64,000 nt of DNA from positions 434,001 through 498,000 of the forward strand of contig NZ_JAIKTS010000001.1 in assembly GCF_023556335.1 (NCBI RefSeq), written 5' to 3'. The first letter of the stretch is position 1, and each line of letters starts with the position of its first letter. The translations under genes were made by a program, and so were the position numbers. The notes beneath the pieces were generated by a model, which saw nothing but the letters and a program-made list of their open reading frames with translations, was not told the DNA's origin and made no database searches. The stretch comes from Stenotrophomonas mori. GTDB taxonomy: Bacteria; Pseudomonadota; Gammaproteobacteria; Xanthomonadales; Xanthomonadaceae. Positions 1-9,729 of the stretch are shown one piece after another.

Positions 1-48
1 TGCCGGTTGTCCGGCAAGCGCATTCCACACCAGATCGAGGGAGGGGCG

Positions 49-1302
49 ATGACGCCCGCGAGCACTGCACCGCTGATCACCAACGACATCGTCGGCCTGG
101 GCCTGATCGCCGCCACTTTGGGTACGATCTTCTACCTGTCCAGCCGCCAGGACGGTTTCTGGAAGAAGTTCTTCAGTTGGGTGCCGGCACTGCTGCTGTG
201 CTATTTCATCCCGGCGATCTACAACACCGCCGGGGTCATCGACGGCCATGCCACCAAGCTCTACGACCCGGTGGCGCGCGACGTGCTGCTGCCGGCGGCC
301 CTGGTGCTGCTGACGGTCTCCATCGACCTCAAGGGCATCATCCGGCTGGGGCCCAAGCTGCTGATCATGTTCGTCACCGGCACCGTGGGCATTATGCTCG
401 GCGCGCTGGTGTCCTTCCAGGCGATGCGGCTGATCCACCCGCCCACCGTCGCCGGCGACACCTGGGCGGGGATGGCCGCGCTGGCGGGCAGCTGGATCGG
501 CGGCGGCGCCAACATGGCGGCGATGCGCGAGACCTTCAACGTCGATGCCACCACCTTCGGCCAGTTCGCGGTGGTGGACGTGGTCTGCGCCAGCATCCTG
601 CTGATGCCGTCGCTGATCTGGCTGGCCGGCCGTGCCGCGGGGATCGACGCGCGCAACGGGGCCGATACCTCGGCGATCGACGACATGAAGCGGCGGATCG
701 CCGACTACCAGGCCAAGAGCGCGCGCATCCCGACCCTGACCGACCTGATGGTCATCGTCGGCGTCGGGCTGGGCGTGGTCGGGGCGGCGCATGCGCTGGC
801 CACGCCGTTGGCGGCCTGGTGCGGGGCGAACCTCGGCTTCGCCAAGCAGGCCTCGCTGGACAACGCGTTCGTCTGGGTGGTGATGCTGTCCACCATCGCC
901 GGGCTGGCGCTGAGCTTCACCCGGGTGCGCGAGCTGGAAGCGGCCGGAGCCTCCAAGGTCGGCACCCTGTTCCTGTATTTCCTGATCGCCTGCATCGGCA
1001 TGCAGATGGACCTGTTGTCGTTGCTGGAGCGCCCCTGGCTGTTCCTGCTGGGGGTGATCTGGATGGGTACCCACGTGCTGCTGCTGTACGTGGTGGCACG
1101 GCTGCTCAAGGCACCGATGTTCTTCCTGGCCATCGGCTCGCAGGGCAATGTCGGCGCGGCGGCCTCGGCGCCGGTGGTGGCCGCGGCGTTCCACCCGAGC
1201 CTGGCGCCGGTGGGCGTGCTGCTGGGTACCGTGGGCTACGCCACCGGTACCGTGCTGGCCTACATCACCGGGCTGATGCTCAAGTGGATGGCCGGAGCCT
1301 GA
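49..1302 (+). CDS. DUF819 family integral membrane protein
   Basis: A 417-residue polytopic inner-membrane protein of the DUF819 (YjcL-like) family, whose transport substrate is not known. About ten hydrophobic segments are visible. The family's two glycine-rich re-entrant-looking stretches are present: GSWIGGGANMAAM near residues 147-159 and GSQGNVGAAASAP near 364-376. The ATG at 49 is preceded by a strong GAGGGAGGGG ribosome site. A longer frame opens with TTG at 7 but has no such site, so it was not used. It is convergent with ybdD across a REP array. No neighbour suggests a substrate. The family call is secure; any function would be guesswork. Confidence 0.85.
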   Translation: MTPASTAPLITNDIVGLGLIAATLGTIFYLSSRQDGFWKKFFSWVPALLLCYFIPAIYNTAGVIDGHATKLYDPVARDVLLPAALVLLTVSIDLKGIIRLGPKLLIMFVTGTVGIMLGALVSFQAMRLIHPPTVAGDTWAGMAALAGSWIGGGANMAAMRETFNVDATTFGQFAVVDVVCASILLMPSLIWLAGRAAGIDARNGADTSAIDDMKRRIADYQAKSARIPTLTDLMVIVGVGLGVVGAAHALATPLAAWCGANLGFAKQASLDNAFVWVVMLSTIAGLALSFTRVRELEAAGASKVGTLFLYFLIACIGMQMDLLSLLERPWLFLLGVIWMGTHVLLLYVVARLLKAPMFFLAIGSQGNVGAAASAPVVAAAFHPSLAPVGVLLGTVGYATGTVLAYITGLMLKWMAGA

Positions 1303-1328
1303 CGGCCCACGCCCGGCAATGGCAGGCA

Positions 1329-1351
1329 GAGGGCGCCGGCAAGGCGCCCTC
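1329..1351 (+). terminator. Hairpin after the DUF819 gene
   Basis: A 9-bp perfect inverted repeat (GAGGGCGCC / GGCGCCCTC) with a 5-nt loop lies 26 nt after the stop codon. No T tract follows, so intrinsic termination is uncertain. Confidence 0.45.
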
Positions 1352-1428
1352 CGCGCATCACCGGCCGGGAACATCCGGGCGCGATGCCAGGGGCGTCCCA
1401 GTCCCATCGCCGCCTGCATCCAGGGAAA

Positions 1429-1850
1429 GCGGGGCCTCGCCCCGCTGCGGCATTCACGGGCAGTCCCCCGCCGGGCGCTACCCGGCGCTACAGCGCCGCC
1501 ACGACCCGGGCCCCGGTAGAGCGGGGCCTCGCCCCGCACGGGCAGTCCCCCGCCGGGCGCTGCCCGGCGCTACAGCGCCGCCATGACCCGGGCCCCGGTA
1601 GAGCGGGGCCTCGCCCCGCTGCGGCATTCACGGGCAGTCCCCCGCCGGGTGCTGCCTGGCGCTACAGCGCCGCCACGACCCGGGCCCCGGTAGAGCGGGA
1701 CCTCGCCCCGCTATGGCATTCACGGGCAGTCCCCCGCCGGGCGCTGCCCGGCGCTACAGCGCCGCCATGACCCGGGCCCCGGTAGAGCGGGGCCTCGCCC
1801 CGCTGCGGCACTCGCGGGCAGCCCCCGCCGGGCGTTGCCGGGGCGACAGC
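1429..1850. repeat. REP (SMAG-like) tandem array, 92-bp unit
   Basis: Units begin at 1429, 1521, 1603, 1695 and 1787, spaced 92, 82, 92 and 92 bp. The second unit lacks 10 bp and the last is partial and diverged. Each unit has a forward palindrome headed GTAGAGCGGGGC and a reverse palindrome whose complement starts GTAGCGCCGGGC. The heads therefore alternate, as in bacterial interspersed mosaic elements. GTAG-headed palindromes are the hallmark of the SMAG REP family of Stenotrophomonas. The array fills the gap between two convergent genes. Frames that stay open across it are by-products of the repeat. Confidence 0.85.
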
Positions 1851-1908
1851 GACACCCTGACCGGAGCCTTGCCGCGACAGGGTGGCCGGCATCGCCTGCG
1901 GGAAAGGC

Positions 1909-1934
1909 GGAAGGCCACCTTCCGGCGGCCTTCC
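1909..1934 (-). terminator. Hairpin downstream of cstA-ybdD
   Basis: GGAAGGCC pairs with GGCCTTCC across a 10-nt loop, 23 nt beyond the ybdD stop. It is a plausible end for the cstA-ybdD transcript, but no clear T run follows. Confidence 0.45.
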
Positions 1935-1956
1935 CGTTCCCGCACCGTATGGGCGC

Positions 1957-2181
1957 TCAACAGCAGCGGAAGCCCTTGCCGCCGCCGAATCGGGCTTCCT
2001 GCCGTTCGCGGAAGAAGGTCTTGTAGTCCATGACCTCGCGCCCGGGGTGCTTCTCGCGCATGTGCCGCACGTAGTTGTCGTAGTCGGGCACGCCGCAGCA
2101 CAGGCGCGCGGTCTGCACCAGGCGCCGCCAGGTGCGGCGGAAGGCCTGGTGCTGGCCGGCCGGGACCAGTGCGGTGCCCAT
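1957..2181 (-). CDS. ybdD: YbdD/YjiX family small protein (DUF466)
   Basis: A 74-residue protein of the YbdD/YjiX family, the usual small partner encoded just after CstA/BtsT transporters. Family marks are visible: [18 protein letters not shown] in the middle, [13 protein letters not shown] towards the end, and a terminal Cys-Cys. The ATG overlaps the cstA stop as TGATG, so translation is probably coupled. A GTG one codon upstream is an alternative start. The exact biochemical role is not established. Family knowledge links it to the function of the adjacent pyruvate/peptide transporter. Confidence 0.9.
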   Translation of the reverse strand: MGTALVPAGQHQAFRRTWRRLVQTARLCCGVPDYDNYVRHMREKHPGREVMDYKTFFRERQEARFGGGKGFRCC

Positions 2182-4247
2182 CACAGGTCCATCTCGTGCG
2201 GCTTGAGCGCCACGTACGGGGTTTCATGGTCGGTACGCACGCTGGAGCGGCGCGCGGCGGCGATGGTCCTGAGCGAATACACCAGCACCGCGAACACCAC
2301 GAACAGGAACAGCGCGGTGAGTCCGGCGTTGATGTAGTTGTTGAGCATCACCTGCTGCATCTGCCCGAGGTCCTTGGACGGCGGCAGCAGGTTGCCGGCG
2401 GCGATGGCGTCGCGGTACTTGTGCGCCTGGGCGATGAAGCCCACCGCCGGCTCGCTGGAGAAGATCTTGATGAAACCCGCGGCGGTCGTGCAGATCAGCA
2501 GCCAGACCGCGGGGATGATAGGCACCCACGCGTACTGCGCCTTCTTGGCCTTGAACAGCACCACGGTGCACAGCAGCAGGGCGACACCGGCCAGCATCTG
2601 GTTGGCGATGCCGAACAGCGGCCACAGCATGTTGATGCCGCCCAGCGGGTCGGTGACGCCCTGGTACAGGAAATAGCCCCACAGCGCCACGCAGCCGCCG
2701 GTGGCGATGAAGCTGGCCACCCACGAATCGGTGCGCCGCAGCGCCGGCACGAAGTTGCCGAGCAGGTCCTGCAGCATGAAGCGCCCGGAGCGGGTGCCGG
2801 CATCCACCGCGGTGAGGATGAACAGCGCTTCGAACAGGATGGCGAAGTGGTACCAGAAGGCCATCATGCCGTCGCCCGGCAGCACCGCGTGCAGGATCTG
2901 CGCGATGCCCACCGCCAGCGTCGGTGCACCGCCGGCGCGGGAGAGGATGGAGTGCTCGCCGATCTCCGCGGCGGTCGCGGTGAGCTGCTCCGGGGAGATG
3001 GTGAAGCCCCAGCTGCTGACCACCTGCGCGGCGTTGGCGACGTCGGTGCCGATCACCGCCGCGGGGCTGTTCATCGCGAAATAGATGCCCGGCTCGATGA
3101 TCGAGGCGGCGACCATCGCCATGATCGCCACGAACGATTCCATCAGCATGCCGCCATAGCCGATGTAGGCGGCATGGCGTTCGTTGGCCAGCAGCTTGGG
3201 CGTGGTGCCGGAGGAGATCAGCGCATGGAAGCCGGACACCGCGCCGCAGGCGATGGTGATGAACAGGAACGGGAACATGCCGCCCTTCCACACCGGACCG
3301 GTGCCGTCGGCGAACTGGGTCAGCGCCGGCATCTTCAGTTCCGGCATTACGATCAGGATGCCGATCGCCAGGCCGACGATGGTGCCGATCTTGAGGAAGG
3401 TGGACAGGTAGTCGCGCGGCGCCAGCAGCAGCCATACCGGCAGCACCGCGGCGACGAAGCCGTAGCCGATCAGCATCCAGGTGATCTGCACGCCGGTGAA
3501 GGTGAACATCGGCCCCAGCACCGGGTCGGCGGCGACCCGGCCGCCGTACCAGATCGCGGCCAACAACAGGACCAGGCCGACGAGGGAGATCTCGCCGATC
3601 CGGCCGGGCCGCACGTAGCGCATGTACAGCCCCATCAGCAGCGCGATGGGCATCGTCGCGATGACGGTGAACATGCCCCAGGGGCTGCCTTCGAGCGCCT
3701 TGACCACGATCATCGCCAGCACCGCCAAGATGATGATCATGATCATGAACACGCCGAACAGGGCGATGGTGCCGGGTACCGGTCCCATCTCCTCGCGCAC
3801 CAGGTCGCCGAGCGAGCGGCCGTTGCGGCGGCTGGAGATGAACAGGATCATCAGGTCCTGCACCGCACCGGCCAGCACCACGCCGGCGATCAGCCACAGG
3901 GTGCCGGGCAGGTAGCCCATCTGCGCCGCGAGCACCGGGCCGACCAGCGGGCCGGCGCCGGCGATCGCCGCGAAATGGTGGCCGAACAGCACGTGCTTGT
4001 TGGTCGGCACGTAGTCCAGGCCATCGTTGTGGACCACCGCCGGCGTGGCGCGCGTGGGGTCCACCCCCAGCACCTTGTTGGCGATGAACAGCCCGTAGTA
4101 GCGGAACGCGACCAGGTACAGTGAGACCGCCGCGGCCACGATCCACAGTGCGTTGATGTGCTCGCCGCGGCGCAGCGCCACGACACCCAGGCAGAACGCG
4201 CCGATCAGCGACAGCGCTGCCCATCCGGCCTTGGAGAAACCTTTCAT
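2181..4247 (-). CDS. cstA: Carbon starvation protein CstA / BtsT-type transporter
   Basis: A 688-residue inner-membrane transporter with about 16-18 hydrophobic segments. Members of the CstA family import peptides or pyruvate (BtsT/YjiY) during carbon limitation. The diagnostic segments [19 protein letters not shown] near residue 87 and [19 protein letters not shown] near 310 are present, and the length is normal. The start ATG follows a GAGGTGG ribosome site; a longer frame to 4304 was not used. ybdD overlaps the 3' end, giving a two-gene unit. A candidate -35 TTGACC lies at 4299-4304 on the reverse strand. The precise substrate cannot be told from sequence. Confidence 0.95.
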   Translation of the reverse strand: MKGFSKAGWAALSLIGAFCLGVVALRRGEHINALWIVAAAVSLYLVAFRYYGLFIANKVLGVDPTRATPAVVHNDGLDYVPTNKHVLFGHHFAAIAGAGPLVGPVLAAQMGYLPGTLWLIAGVVLAGAVQDLMILFISSRRNGRSLGDLVREEMGPVPGTIALFGVFMIMIIILAVLAMIVVKALEGSPWGMFTVIATMPIALLMGLYMRYVRPGRIGEISLVGLVLLLAAIWYGGRVAADPVLGPMFTFTGVQITWMLIGYGFVAAVLPVWLLLAPRDYLSTFLKIGTIVGLAIGILIVMPELKMPALTQFADGTGPVWKGGMFPFLFITIACGAVSGFHALISSGTTPKLLANERHAAYIGYGGMLMESFVAIMAMVAASIIEPGIYFAMNSPAAVIGTDVANAAQVVSSWGFTISPEQLTATAAEIGEHSILSRAGGAPTLAVGIAQILHAVLPGDGMMAFWYHFAILFEALFILTAVDAGTRSGRFMLQDLLGNFVPALRRTDSWVASFIATGGCVALWGYFLYQGVTDPLGGINMLWPLFGIANQMLAGVALLLCTVVLFKAKKAQYAWVPIIPAVWLLICTTAAGFIKIFSSEPAVGFIAQAHKYRDAIAAGNLLPPSKDLGQMQQVMLNNYINAGLTALFLFVVFAVLVYSLRTIAAARRSSVRTDHETPYVALKPHEMDL

Positions 4248-4756
4248 CGAGCCACCTCGCGGGAAGACCGTTGCAAGAGTCCTCCCGTGGCGGCCGGGGG
4301 TCAACGCTCCGGAGGGGCTGGAAGGATGCGACTTTGGTCTTAGCCGGGTGCCGCCGCCGGGGCATCGGCGCGGTGCGGACAGCGCTCCTGGAGCGGTCGG
4401 TCGCGGCGAGGGCGGTGGCCCACGGCGCCCATCGCCGGTGCCGCCACGGAGGCCGGGCCGTGGCGGATTCGCCCGTTGCGCGCGCCACGCGGCATGCCCG
4501 CGTCCGACGGTGCCGGCGTGCGTGCGCCCAAGGGCAGCCGTGTCCGGGTTCGATCCGTTGCGGGCGCCCGATGAATCCGTCGACGGCCGCGACGTGCGAC
4601 ACCATCGCCGGCGTCCCCGGGGCCCCGCGCCACGGCGTCGAGACGGTCACTTTCCTGTTCGCGGGGCACCTGCGCCACCCCGGTAACGCGGGGCCGCCCA
4701 CGCCCGGCAGCGTGCCGCCGGCGGGCGCCGCGCCGGTCCGCGGCGTGGCCTGCCGG
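4248..4756. other. Gene-free interval upstream of cstA
   Basis: This 509-bp stretch lies between cstA and the 3' end of the next leftward gene. Frames that cross it have no ribosome sites or family resemblance. The part next to cstA must carry its control region. The sequence GACTTTGGTCTTAGCC at about 4331-4346 is a possible regulator site. I see nothing else that can be defended. Confidence 0.5.
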
Positions 4757-5221
4757 CTAGCGCGCGTGTCCGGCCAGGCCGCTGTCGGCCGAGCCCAGTT
4801 CGCCGGTGACCTGCTGCAGCGCGGCCAGTTCACCGGCGTCGCCGGCGTCTATCCAGATCTGCGCATAGTGGTTGCGGGCCAGCTTGACGGTGGTGATGCG
4901 CCGGAAATCCAGGCCGGGCACGTCGCGGCCGCCCATGTCCGGCGTATACCAGTACAGGCTCTCGCCCCCGAAACTGCCGCGCTCGGCGCGCAGCGTGCGG
5001 TTGAAGTTGAGCCCCGGATCGCGCGGCGTCAGCATCACGTTCAGGACGATGCGGCCATCGCCGGCCGCGGCCTTGCAGACGATGAAGTCGCTCTGCGCCT
5101 GTTCCTGCCACTGCAGGCCACTGGCCGCAGGCAGCGATGGACAGCCGGCCTGCTGCGCAGACACCTCGGCGCTGCCGGCGAGCAGCAGCAGACAGCCAAC
5201 CGTACGTACGTTTTTCAGCAT
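4757..5221 (-). CDS. Secreted protein of unknown function
   Basis: A 154-residue protein with a typical Sec signal peptide: charged start MLKNVR, hydrophobic core GCLLLLAG, and likely cleavage after EVSAQ near residue 22. The mature part has two cysteines (about residues 26 and 48) that could pair in the periplasm. It is rich in polar beta-strand-like segments such as RITTVKLARNHYAQIWID. The ATG is preceded by GGGGGAAGG. It does not match a family I can name. It sits alone between cstA and aqpZ with no operon partner. Confidence 0.7.
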   Translation of the reverse strand: MLKNVRTVGCLLLLAGSAEVSAQQAGCPSLPAASGLQWQEQAQSDFIVCKAAAGDGRIVLNVMLTPRDPGLNFNRTLRAERGSFGGESLYWYTPDMGGRDVPGLDFRRITTVKLARNHYAQIWIDAGDAGELAALQQVTGELGSADSGLAGHAR

Positions 5222-5407
5222 GCCTTCCCCCGGATCGTCGGCCCTGCGGGCCTGACGGCAGTGTTGTAGGTCTGCAACGGTTTCCCCGTGGGCGCTCCAC
5301 CCCTGCCCGATGCGGGCGTCCATGCAACGCGCCCGATGCGTTTTTACGGTAGTACAAAAAGACCGGCGGCCGCAAACCGGCGGCCGCCGTTCCGCCAGCC
5401 GGCAGGA

Positions 5408-6130
5408 TCAACGCGGCTCGTTGCCGAGCCACCTGTAGAGCAGGCCGCCGACCAGTGCGCCCAGGAACGGCGCCAGCCAGAACAGCCACAGCTGGCCCAG
5501 CGCCCCCGACCCGGCGAACACGGCCACGGCGGTCGAGCGGGCCGGATTCACCGAGGTGTTGGTGACCGGGATGCTGATCAGGTGGATCAGGGTCAGCGCC
5601 AGGCCGATCGCGATCGGCGCAAAGCCGGCCGGTGCCCGGCCGTGGGTGGCGCCCATGATCACCACCAGGAACATCGCGGTCATCACCACTTCGCACAGGA
5701 AGGCGGCGGCCATGCTGTAGCCGCCCGGGGACAGCGCACCGTAGCCGTTGCTGGCGAAGGCGCCGGCCTGGCTGCCGTCGATCGCGAAGTCCGGCTGGCC
5801 CTGGGCGATCTGCAGCAGAAGGAAGCCGGCGAGGAGGCCGCCCAGCACCTGGGCGATGATGTACGGCACCAGGTCCTTGCCGGCGAAGCGGCCACCGGCC
5901 CACAGGCCGAGGCTGACCGCCGGGTTGAAGTGGGCGCCGGACACGTGCCCGAAGGCATAGGCGCCGGTCAGCACGGTCAGGCCGAAGGCCAGTGCCACGC
6001 CGTGGAACCCGATGCCCAGCGGATTGCCGTCACCGCCGAACTTGGCGGCCAGTACGGCGCTGCCGCAGCCGCCGAGCACCAGCCAGAACGTGCCGAGGAA
6101 TTCGGCCGCCAAACGTTTGTCCCTGCGCAT
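5408..6130 (-). CDS. aqpZ: Aquaporin Z
   Basis: A 240-residue MIP-family water channel with six membrane helices. Both NPA boxes are intact: N69-P70-A71 in GAHFNPAVS and N195-P196-A197-R198 in NTSVNPARS. The arginine after the second box completes the selectivity filter. Length and the absence of the glycerol-facilitator insertions favour AqpZ over GlpF. The start [11 protein letters not shown] has GGGGAGA upstream. It is a single gene with its own promoter region; no regulator is adjacent. Confidence 0.95.
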   Translation of the reverse strand: MRRDKRLAAEFLGTFWLVLGGCGSAVLAAKFGGDGNPLGIGFHGVALAFGLTVLTGAYAFGHVSGAHFNPAVSLGLWAGGRFAGKDLVPYIIAQVLGGLLAGFLLLQIAQGQPDFAIDGSQAGAFASNGYGALSPGGYSMAAAFLCEVVMTAMFLVVIMGATHGRAPAGFAPIAIGLALTLIHLISIPVTNTSVNPARSTAVAVFAGSGALGQLWLFWLAPFLGALVGGLLYRWLGNEPR

Positions 6131-6216
6131 CCTGCATTCTCCCCAATGGCCCGGAATGGACGCAGGCAACATACCCACAAACTGTGATGTCGGTGTGTTC
6201 GAAGCGTTAAGAGGCG

Positions 6217-7080
6217 TCAGCGCTCCGGCAGTGGAATGAACTCCTGGTCGTCGCCGGGAATCGTGCCGAAGCGGCCCTCGCGCCAATCCTCCTTGGCCTG
6301 CTCGATGCGCTCCTTCGAGCTGGAGACGAAGTTCCACCACAGGTGCCGGCGGCCATCGAGCGGCTCGCCGCCCATCAGCATCGCCTTGACCGGGGTCTTC
6401 GCGCGCAGCCGCCCTCGCGCGCCCGGCTCCGGGACCACCAGGTGCTGGACCGGGATGTCCACGCCGTCGAGCTGGGCGTCGCCTTCCAGCAGGTAGAGCG
6501 CGCGTTCGGCATGCGTGGTGTCCAGGTCGATCTCCGCGCCGGGCTCCAGGTCGATGGCGACATTGAGCGTGTCGGCGAACACCCGCACCGGGGATTCCTC
6601 ACCATAGGCGCGGCCGGCGATCACCCGCAGCCAGGCGCCGTCGCGGCGCTGCTGCGGCAGCTGCGCCGCGCTGAAGTGATGGAATGCCGGCGCGGTTTCC
6701 TCGTGGTCCTTCGGCAACGCCACCCAGGTCTGCATGCCGTGCAGCGGGTGGTCGTGTTCGCGCTCGCGCGGCGGTGTGCGCTCGGAATGGGCGATGCCGC
6801 GGCCGGCGGTCATCCAATTGACGTCGCCGGGGCGGATGACCTGGTCCGAGCCGAGCGTGTCGCGGTGGCCGATGGCCCCGGACCAGAGGAAGGTGACCGT
6901 CGCCAGGCCGATGTGCGGGTGCGGGCGCACGTCGATGCCGCGGCCCGGCGCGAACACCGCCGGGCCCATGTGGTCGACGAACACGAACGGACCGACGCTG
7001 CGCGCCTCCAGCGTCGGCACGGCACGGCGCACCTGGAAACCGCCGAGGTCATGGACGCGGGGGCTGATGATCGTGGTCAT
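6217..7080 (-). CDS. Pirin family protein
   Basis: A 287-residue bicupin of the pirin family. The N-terminal cupin has the metal-binding [11 protein letters not shown] motif (H54 and H56), and a DHMGP segment just before it is also characteristic. Bacterial pirins bind iron; some have quercetinase activity or modulate metabolic enzymes, and nothing in the sequence chooses between these. The start [14 protein letters not shown] fits the family N terminus. It is transcribed leftward, downstream of the endonuclease V gene but with a 90-bp gap, so operon membership is uncertain. Confidence 0.92.
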   Translation of the reverse strand: MTTIISPRVHDLGGFQVRRAVPTLEARSVGPFVFVDHMGPAVFAPGRGIDVRPHPHIGLATVTFLWSGAIGHRDTLGSDQVIRPGDVNWMTAGRGIAHSERTPPREREHDHPLHGMQTWVALPKDHEETAPAFHHFSAAQLPQQRRDGAWLRVIAGRAYGEESPVRVFADTLNVAIDLEPGAEIDLDTTHAERALYLLEGDAQLDGVDIPVQHLVVPEPGARGRLRAKTPVKAMLMGGEPLDGRRHLWWNFVSSSKERIEQAKEDWREGRFGTIPGDDQEFIPLPER

Positions 7081-7170
7081 GACGGGGCTCCATTGCGGGG
7101 ACGGGCAGCATGGCATGCACCGCGGGCCGGTGCCGGCGCTCCGGCGGCAACGGACTGTTGCCGCGATGGA

Positions 7171-7851
7171 TCAGGCCTGGCCATCGCGGCGCGAGGCGAT
7201 GCGGTCGGCCAGCCGGGTAGGTTCGGGCAGCCGGTAGCGGGTGAGGCAGGCCAGCACCAGCGGCAGGCAGGCGGCCACCGACACATGGTGGCCCGGCGAG
7301 ATGAACAGCGGATTGCAGCGCGGCTTGCTGCGCAGCACCCAGCCGACCTGGCGGCCCTTGTGGAACAGCGGTGTGTGGTCGCCGCGTTCCGGACCGGGGT
7401 CGGCGTACTCGCCGACCAGCCGGCGCTTGCCCACGCCGATGCTCGGCAGGCCGGTCAGCACGCCCAGGTGCGCGGCGATGCCGAGCCCGCGCGGGTGGGC
7501 GATGCCATGGCCATCGACCAGCACCAGCTGCGGCGGCTCCTGCAGCTGACGCAGCGCCTGCAGCACCGCAGGCAGCTCGCGGAAACTGAGCAGGCCGGGG
7601 ATGTAGGGCAGGACGGTGGGCAGGCGCGCCAGCGTCGATTCGCGGAGCTGCAGGCCGGGGCCATCCACATGCACCGCGACCGCGCGGGTGATGCGGCCGG
7701 CGTCCTCGAAACCGCTGTCCACCCCGGCGACGCGCGCCGGCAGGCGGGGCACGCGGTCCTCCAGGTCCACGCGCGCCGCCAGTACATGCTGCAGGCGGCG
7801 CAGCCCGGCCAGGCTGGTGTCCTCCGGGAAAAGGCTGTGGATGGGCTCCAT
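7171..7851 (-). CDS. nfi: Endonuclease V (deoxyinosine 3'-endonuclease)
   Basis: A 226-residue repair nuclease that nicks the second phosphodiester 3' of deoxyinosine. The acidic metal-binding residues are in place: D45 in GVDSGFE, E92 in SFRE and D113 in VDGHG. The wedge motif PYIPG is at about residues 82-86, and [14 protein letters not shown] and GVGKRRL are typical. The ATG at 7851 starts the protein at the usual distance from the first Asp. It is divergent from gpmA with 105 bp between the starts. Together with mfd, uvrA and radA it makes this window rich in DNA repair genes. Confidence 0.95.
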   Translation of the reverse strand: MEPIHSLFPEDTSLAGLRRLQHVLAARVDLEDRVPRLPARVAGVDSGFEDAGRITRAVAVHVDGPGLQLRESTLARLPTVLPYIPGLLSFRELPAVLQALRQLQEPPQLVLVDGHGIAHPRGLGIAAHLGVLTGLPSIGVGKRRLVGEYADPGPERGDHTPLFHKGRQVGWVLRSKPRCNPLFISPGHHVSVAACLPLVLACLTRYRLPEPTRLADRIASRRDGQA

Positions 7852-7915
7852 GGACGCAGACTGCCATGCTTCCCGTCGCTGCGCGGTGGACGGAGGGGGG
7901 CTGCTGCGATGCGGC

Positions 7916-7921
7916 TACAAT
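7916..7921 (+). promoter_or_regulatory. Candidate -10 box of gpmA
   Basis: TACAAT lies 36 nt before the gpmA GTG. Spacing to the CGGAGA ribosome site is suitable. No good -35 hexamer is visible 17 nt upstream. Confidence 0.5.
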
Positions 7922-7956
7922 CGGGCGCTTCCATCCACACAACCGGAGACCCCGCA

Positions 7957-8706
7957 GTGACCCGCAAACTCGTGCTGTTGCGCCATGGCCAGAGCCAGTG
8001 GAACCTCGACAACCGTTTCACCGGCTGGGTGGATGTGGCGCTGACCGAGCAGGGTCGCCGCGAAGCCGCCACTGCCGGCCGGTTGATGAAGGATGCCGGG
8101 CTGAAGTTCGATGCCGCGCACACCTCGGTGCTCAAGCGCGCCATCCACACCTTGCAGGGCGCGCTGGCCGAGCTGGACCAGGACTGGCTGCCGGTCGCCA
8201 AGTCCTGGCGCCTCAACGAGCGCCACTACGGGGGCCTGCAGGGCCTGGACAAGGCCGAGACCGCCGCCCGGCACGGCGAGGAACAGGTCAAGGTGTGGCG
8301 CCGTTCCTACGACATCCCGCCGCCGCCGATGGACCTGGAGGACCCGGGCCATCCGGTCCACGACCGCCGCTACGCGGGGCTGGACCGCAACGCGCTGCCG
8401 GCCACCGAATCGCTGGCCACCACCCTGGATCGCGTGCTGCCGTACTGGCACGACGCCATCGCCCCGCAGCTGAAGGAGGGCAGGACCGTGCTGGTCACCG
8501 CCCACGGCAACTCGCTGCGCGCGCTGTACAAGTACCTCAACAACGTCTCGCGCGAGGACATCCTCGAGCTCAACATCCCCACCGGCATCCCGCTGCTGTT
8601 CGAGCTGGACGACGATCTGGGCGTGCAGTCGTTCCGCTACCTGGGCGACCCGGAAGCGGCCAAGAAGGCGGCCGAGGCGGTCGCCAACCAGGGCAAGGCG
8701 AAGTAA
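7957..8706 (+). CDS. gpmA: 2,3-bisphosphoglycerate-dependent phosphoglycerate mutase
   Basis: A 249-residue glycolytic enzyme interconverting 3- and 2-phosphoglycerate in the cytosol. The histidine-phosphatase RHG motif is R9-H10-G11, with H10 the phosphorylated residue. [13 protein letters not shown] and [10 protein letters not shown] are typical of the cofactor-dependent GpmA group. The start is GTG at 7957, after CCGGAGACC. A much longer open frame upstream is antisense to nfi and has no support. A strong hairpin follows the stop. Confidence 0.97.
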   Translation: MTRKLVLLRHGQSQWNLDNRFTGWVDVALTEQGRREAATAGRLMKDAGLKFDAAHTSVLKRAIHTLQGALAELDQDWLPVAKSWRLNERHYGGLQGLDKAETAARHGEEQVKVWRRSYDIPPPPMDLEDPGHPVHDRRYAGLDRNALPATESLATTLDRVLPYWHDAIAPQLKEGRTVLVTAHGNSLRALYKYLNNVSREDILELNIPTGIPLLFELDDDLGVQSFRYLGDPEAAKKAAEAVANQGKAK

Positions 8707-8728
8707 CGCCGGCCTGCTCGAAGCATCG

Positions 8729-8756
8729 AAACACCCGGCCTCGGCCGGGTGTTTGC
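8729..8756 (+). terminator. Rho-independent terminator of gpmA
   Basis: A stem AAACACCCGGCC / GGCCGGGTGTTT with a tiny loop begins 23 nt after the gpmA stop. The near-symmetrical A and T flanks let it work for both gpmA and the convergent AraC gene. Confidence 0.85.
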
Positions 8757-8857
8757 GTTCCGGGCTTCCACGTCCGCCGGCCATCCAGCGCTCCCGCGGC
8801 ATGGCCGGTTGATCGCCGCCGGTCCGCGCTCCGCCGGCTGGCCTGCAGGGTGGCGGC

Positions 8858-9697
8858 TCAACGGAAGAACTGGCTCGGGGTCAGCCCGAAGCGGCGCTTG
8901 AACATGGTGCTGAACGCGCTGGGGCTCTCATAGCCCAGCGCCAGTGCGACATCGATGACCTTCTCGCCGACCGCCAGCCGTTCCAGCGCGCGCAGCAGCC
9001 GCGCCTGCTGCCGCCATTGGCCGAAGGTCATGCCCAGCTCGCGCGCGCACAGCCGCTGGATCGTCTTCACGTCCACCCGCAGGCGGTCGGCCCAGTCCCG
9101 CAGGGTCGAGGGATCGTCCGGGTGCCGTTCCAGCTGGCGTCCGATCAGGCGCAGGCGCGGGTCGGCCGGCTCGGGCAGGTGCAGCGGCAGCGCCGGCAGG
9201 GCCTGGATCTCGTCCAGGATCAGGCGCATCAGGCGGCCGTCGCGCGAGTCCTCGCGGTACGGCTGGACGACACCGGCGGCGGCCCGGATCAGCGCCGCCA
9301 GCAGTGGCGTGACCGACACCGCCGAGGCGCCGGCGGGCGGCTGCGGCATCGCGGTGGGCGCCAGGTACAGGCTGCGCATCTGCACCTGGCCGATGCAGTG
9401 CACCTGGTGGTCGATGCCGGCGGGAATCCAGATCGCCCGGGTGCTCGGGACCACCCAGCGGCCCATGCCGGCGCGCACCACCAGTACCCCGGATTCGGCA
9501 TAGACCAGCTGGTGGCGGTCGGGATGGTGGTGCAGCGGGATCAGGGTGCCCGGGGCATAGGCGCGGGCGGTGCTGTACACCGCGGTGTCGACGGGCGCGG
9601 GCAGCGGCAGGCGCTGCCCGCGGCGCCCGCCAATGTCCTTTTCAAGAGGCTGCATGACCATATCGCGCAGGAAGGGCGTCGGGGGCGACCTTATCAT
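8858..9697 (-). CDS. AraC family transcriptional regulator (cupin sensor)
   Basis: A 279-residue regulator with an N-terminal cupin pocket (PLHHHPDRHQLVYAESG) and a C-terminal double helix-turn-helix. The second HTH ends in the AraC signature IDVALALGYESPSAFSTMFKRRFG, so it belongs to the cupin-type AraC group. It is divergent from an Fsr-type efflux pump with only 32 bp between starts, so that pump is its probable target. The 9697 start has GGGGGGAG upstream. ATGs at 9661 and 9655 (MQPLEKD...) would free space for a promoter, and TATCAT at 9692-9697 overlaps the longer start. The exact start is therefore uncertain. Confidence 0.88.
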   Translation of the reverse strand: MIRSPPTPFLRDMVMQPLEKDIGGRRGQRLPLPAPVDTAVYSTARAYAPGTLIPLHHHPDRHQLVYAESGVLVVRAGMGRWVVPSTRAIWIPAGIDHQVHCIGQVQMRSLYLAPTAMPQPPAGASAVSVTPLLAALIRAAAGVVQPYREDSRDGRLMRLILDEIQALPALPLHLPEPADPRLRLIGRQLERHPDDPSTLRDWADRLRVDVKTIQRLCARELGMTFGQWRQQARLLRALERLAVGEKVIDVALALGYESPSAFSTMFKRRFGLTPSQFFR

Positions 9698-9729
9698 GCT
9701 GGCCGCTCCCCCCCGTTTCCGGTACCGCC

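Noticed and set aside
1429..2227. Reading frames through the 92-bp array
   Set aside because: Same reason: repeat-derived, no ribosome sites, and they run antisense into ybdD and cstA.
4271..5269. Forward frame of 332 codons upstream of cstA
   Set aside because: It overlaps the secreted-protein gene in antisense and has Arg/Ala/His-rich shadow composition.
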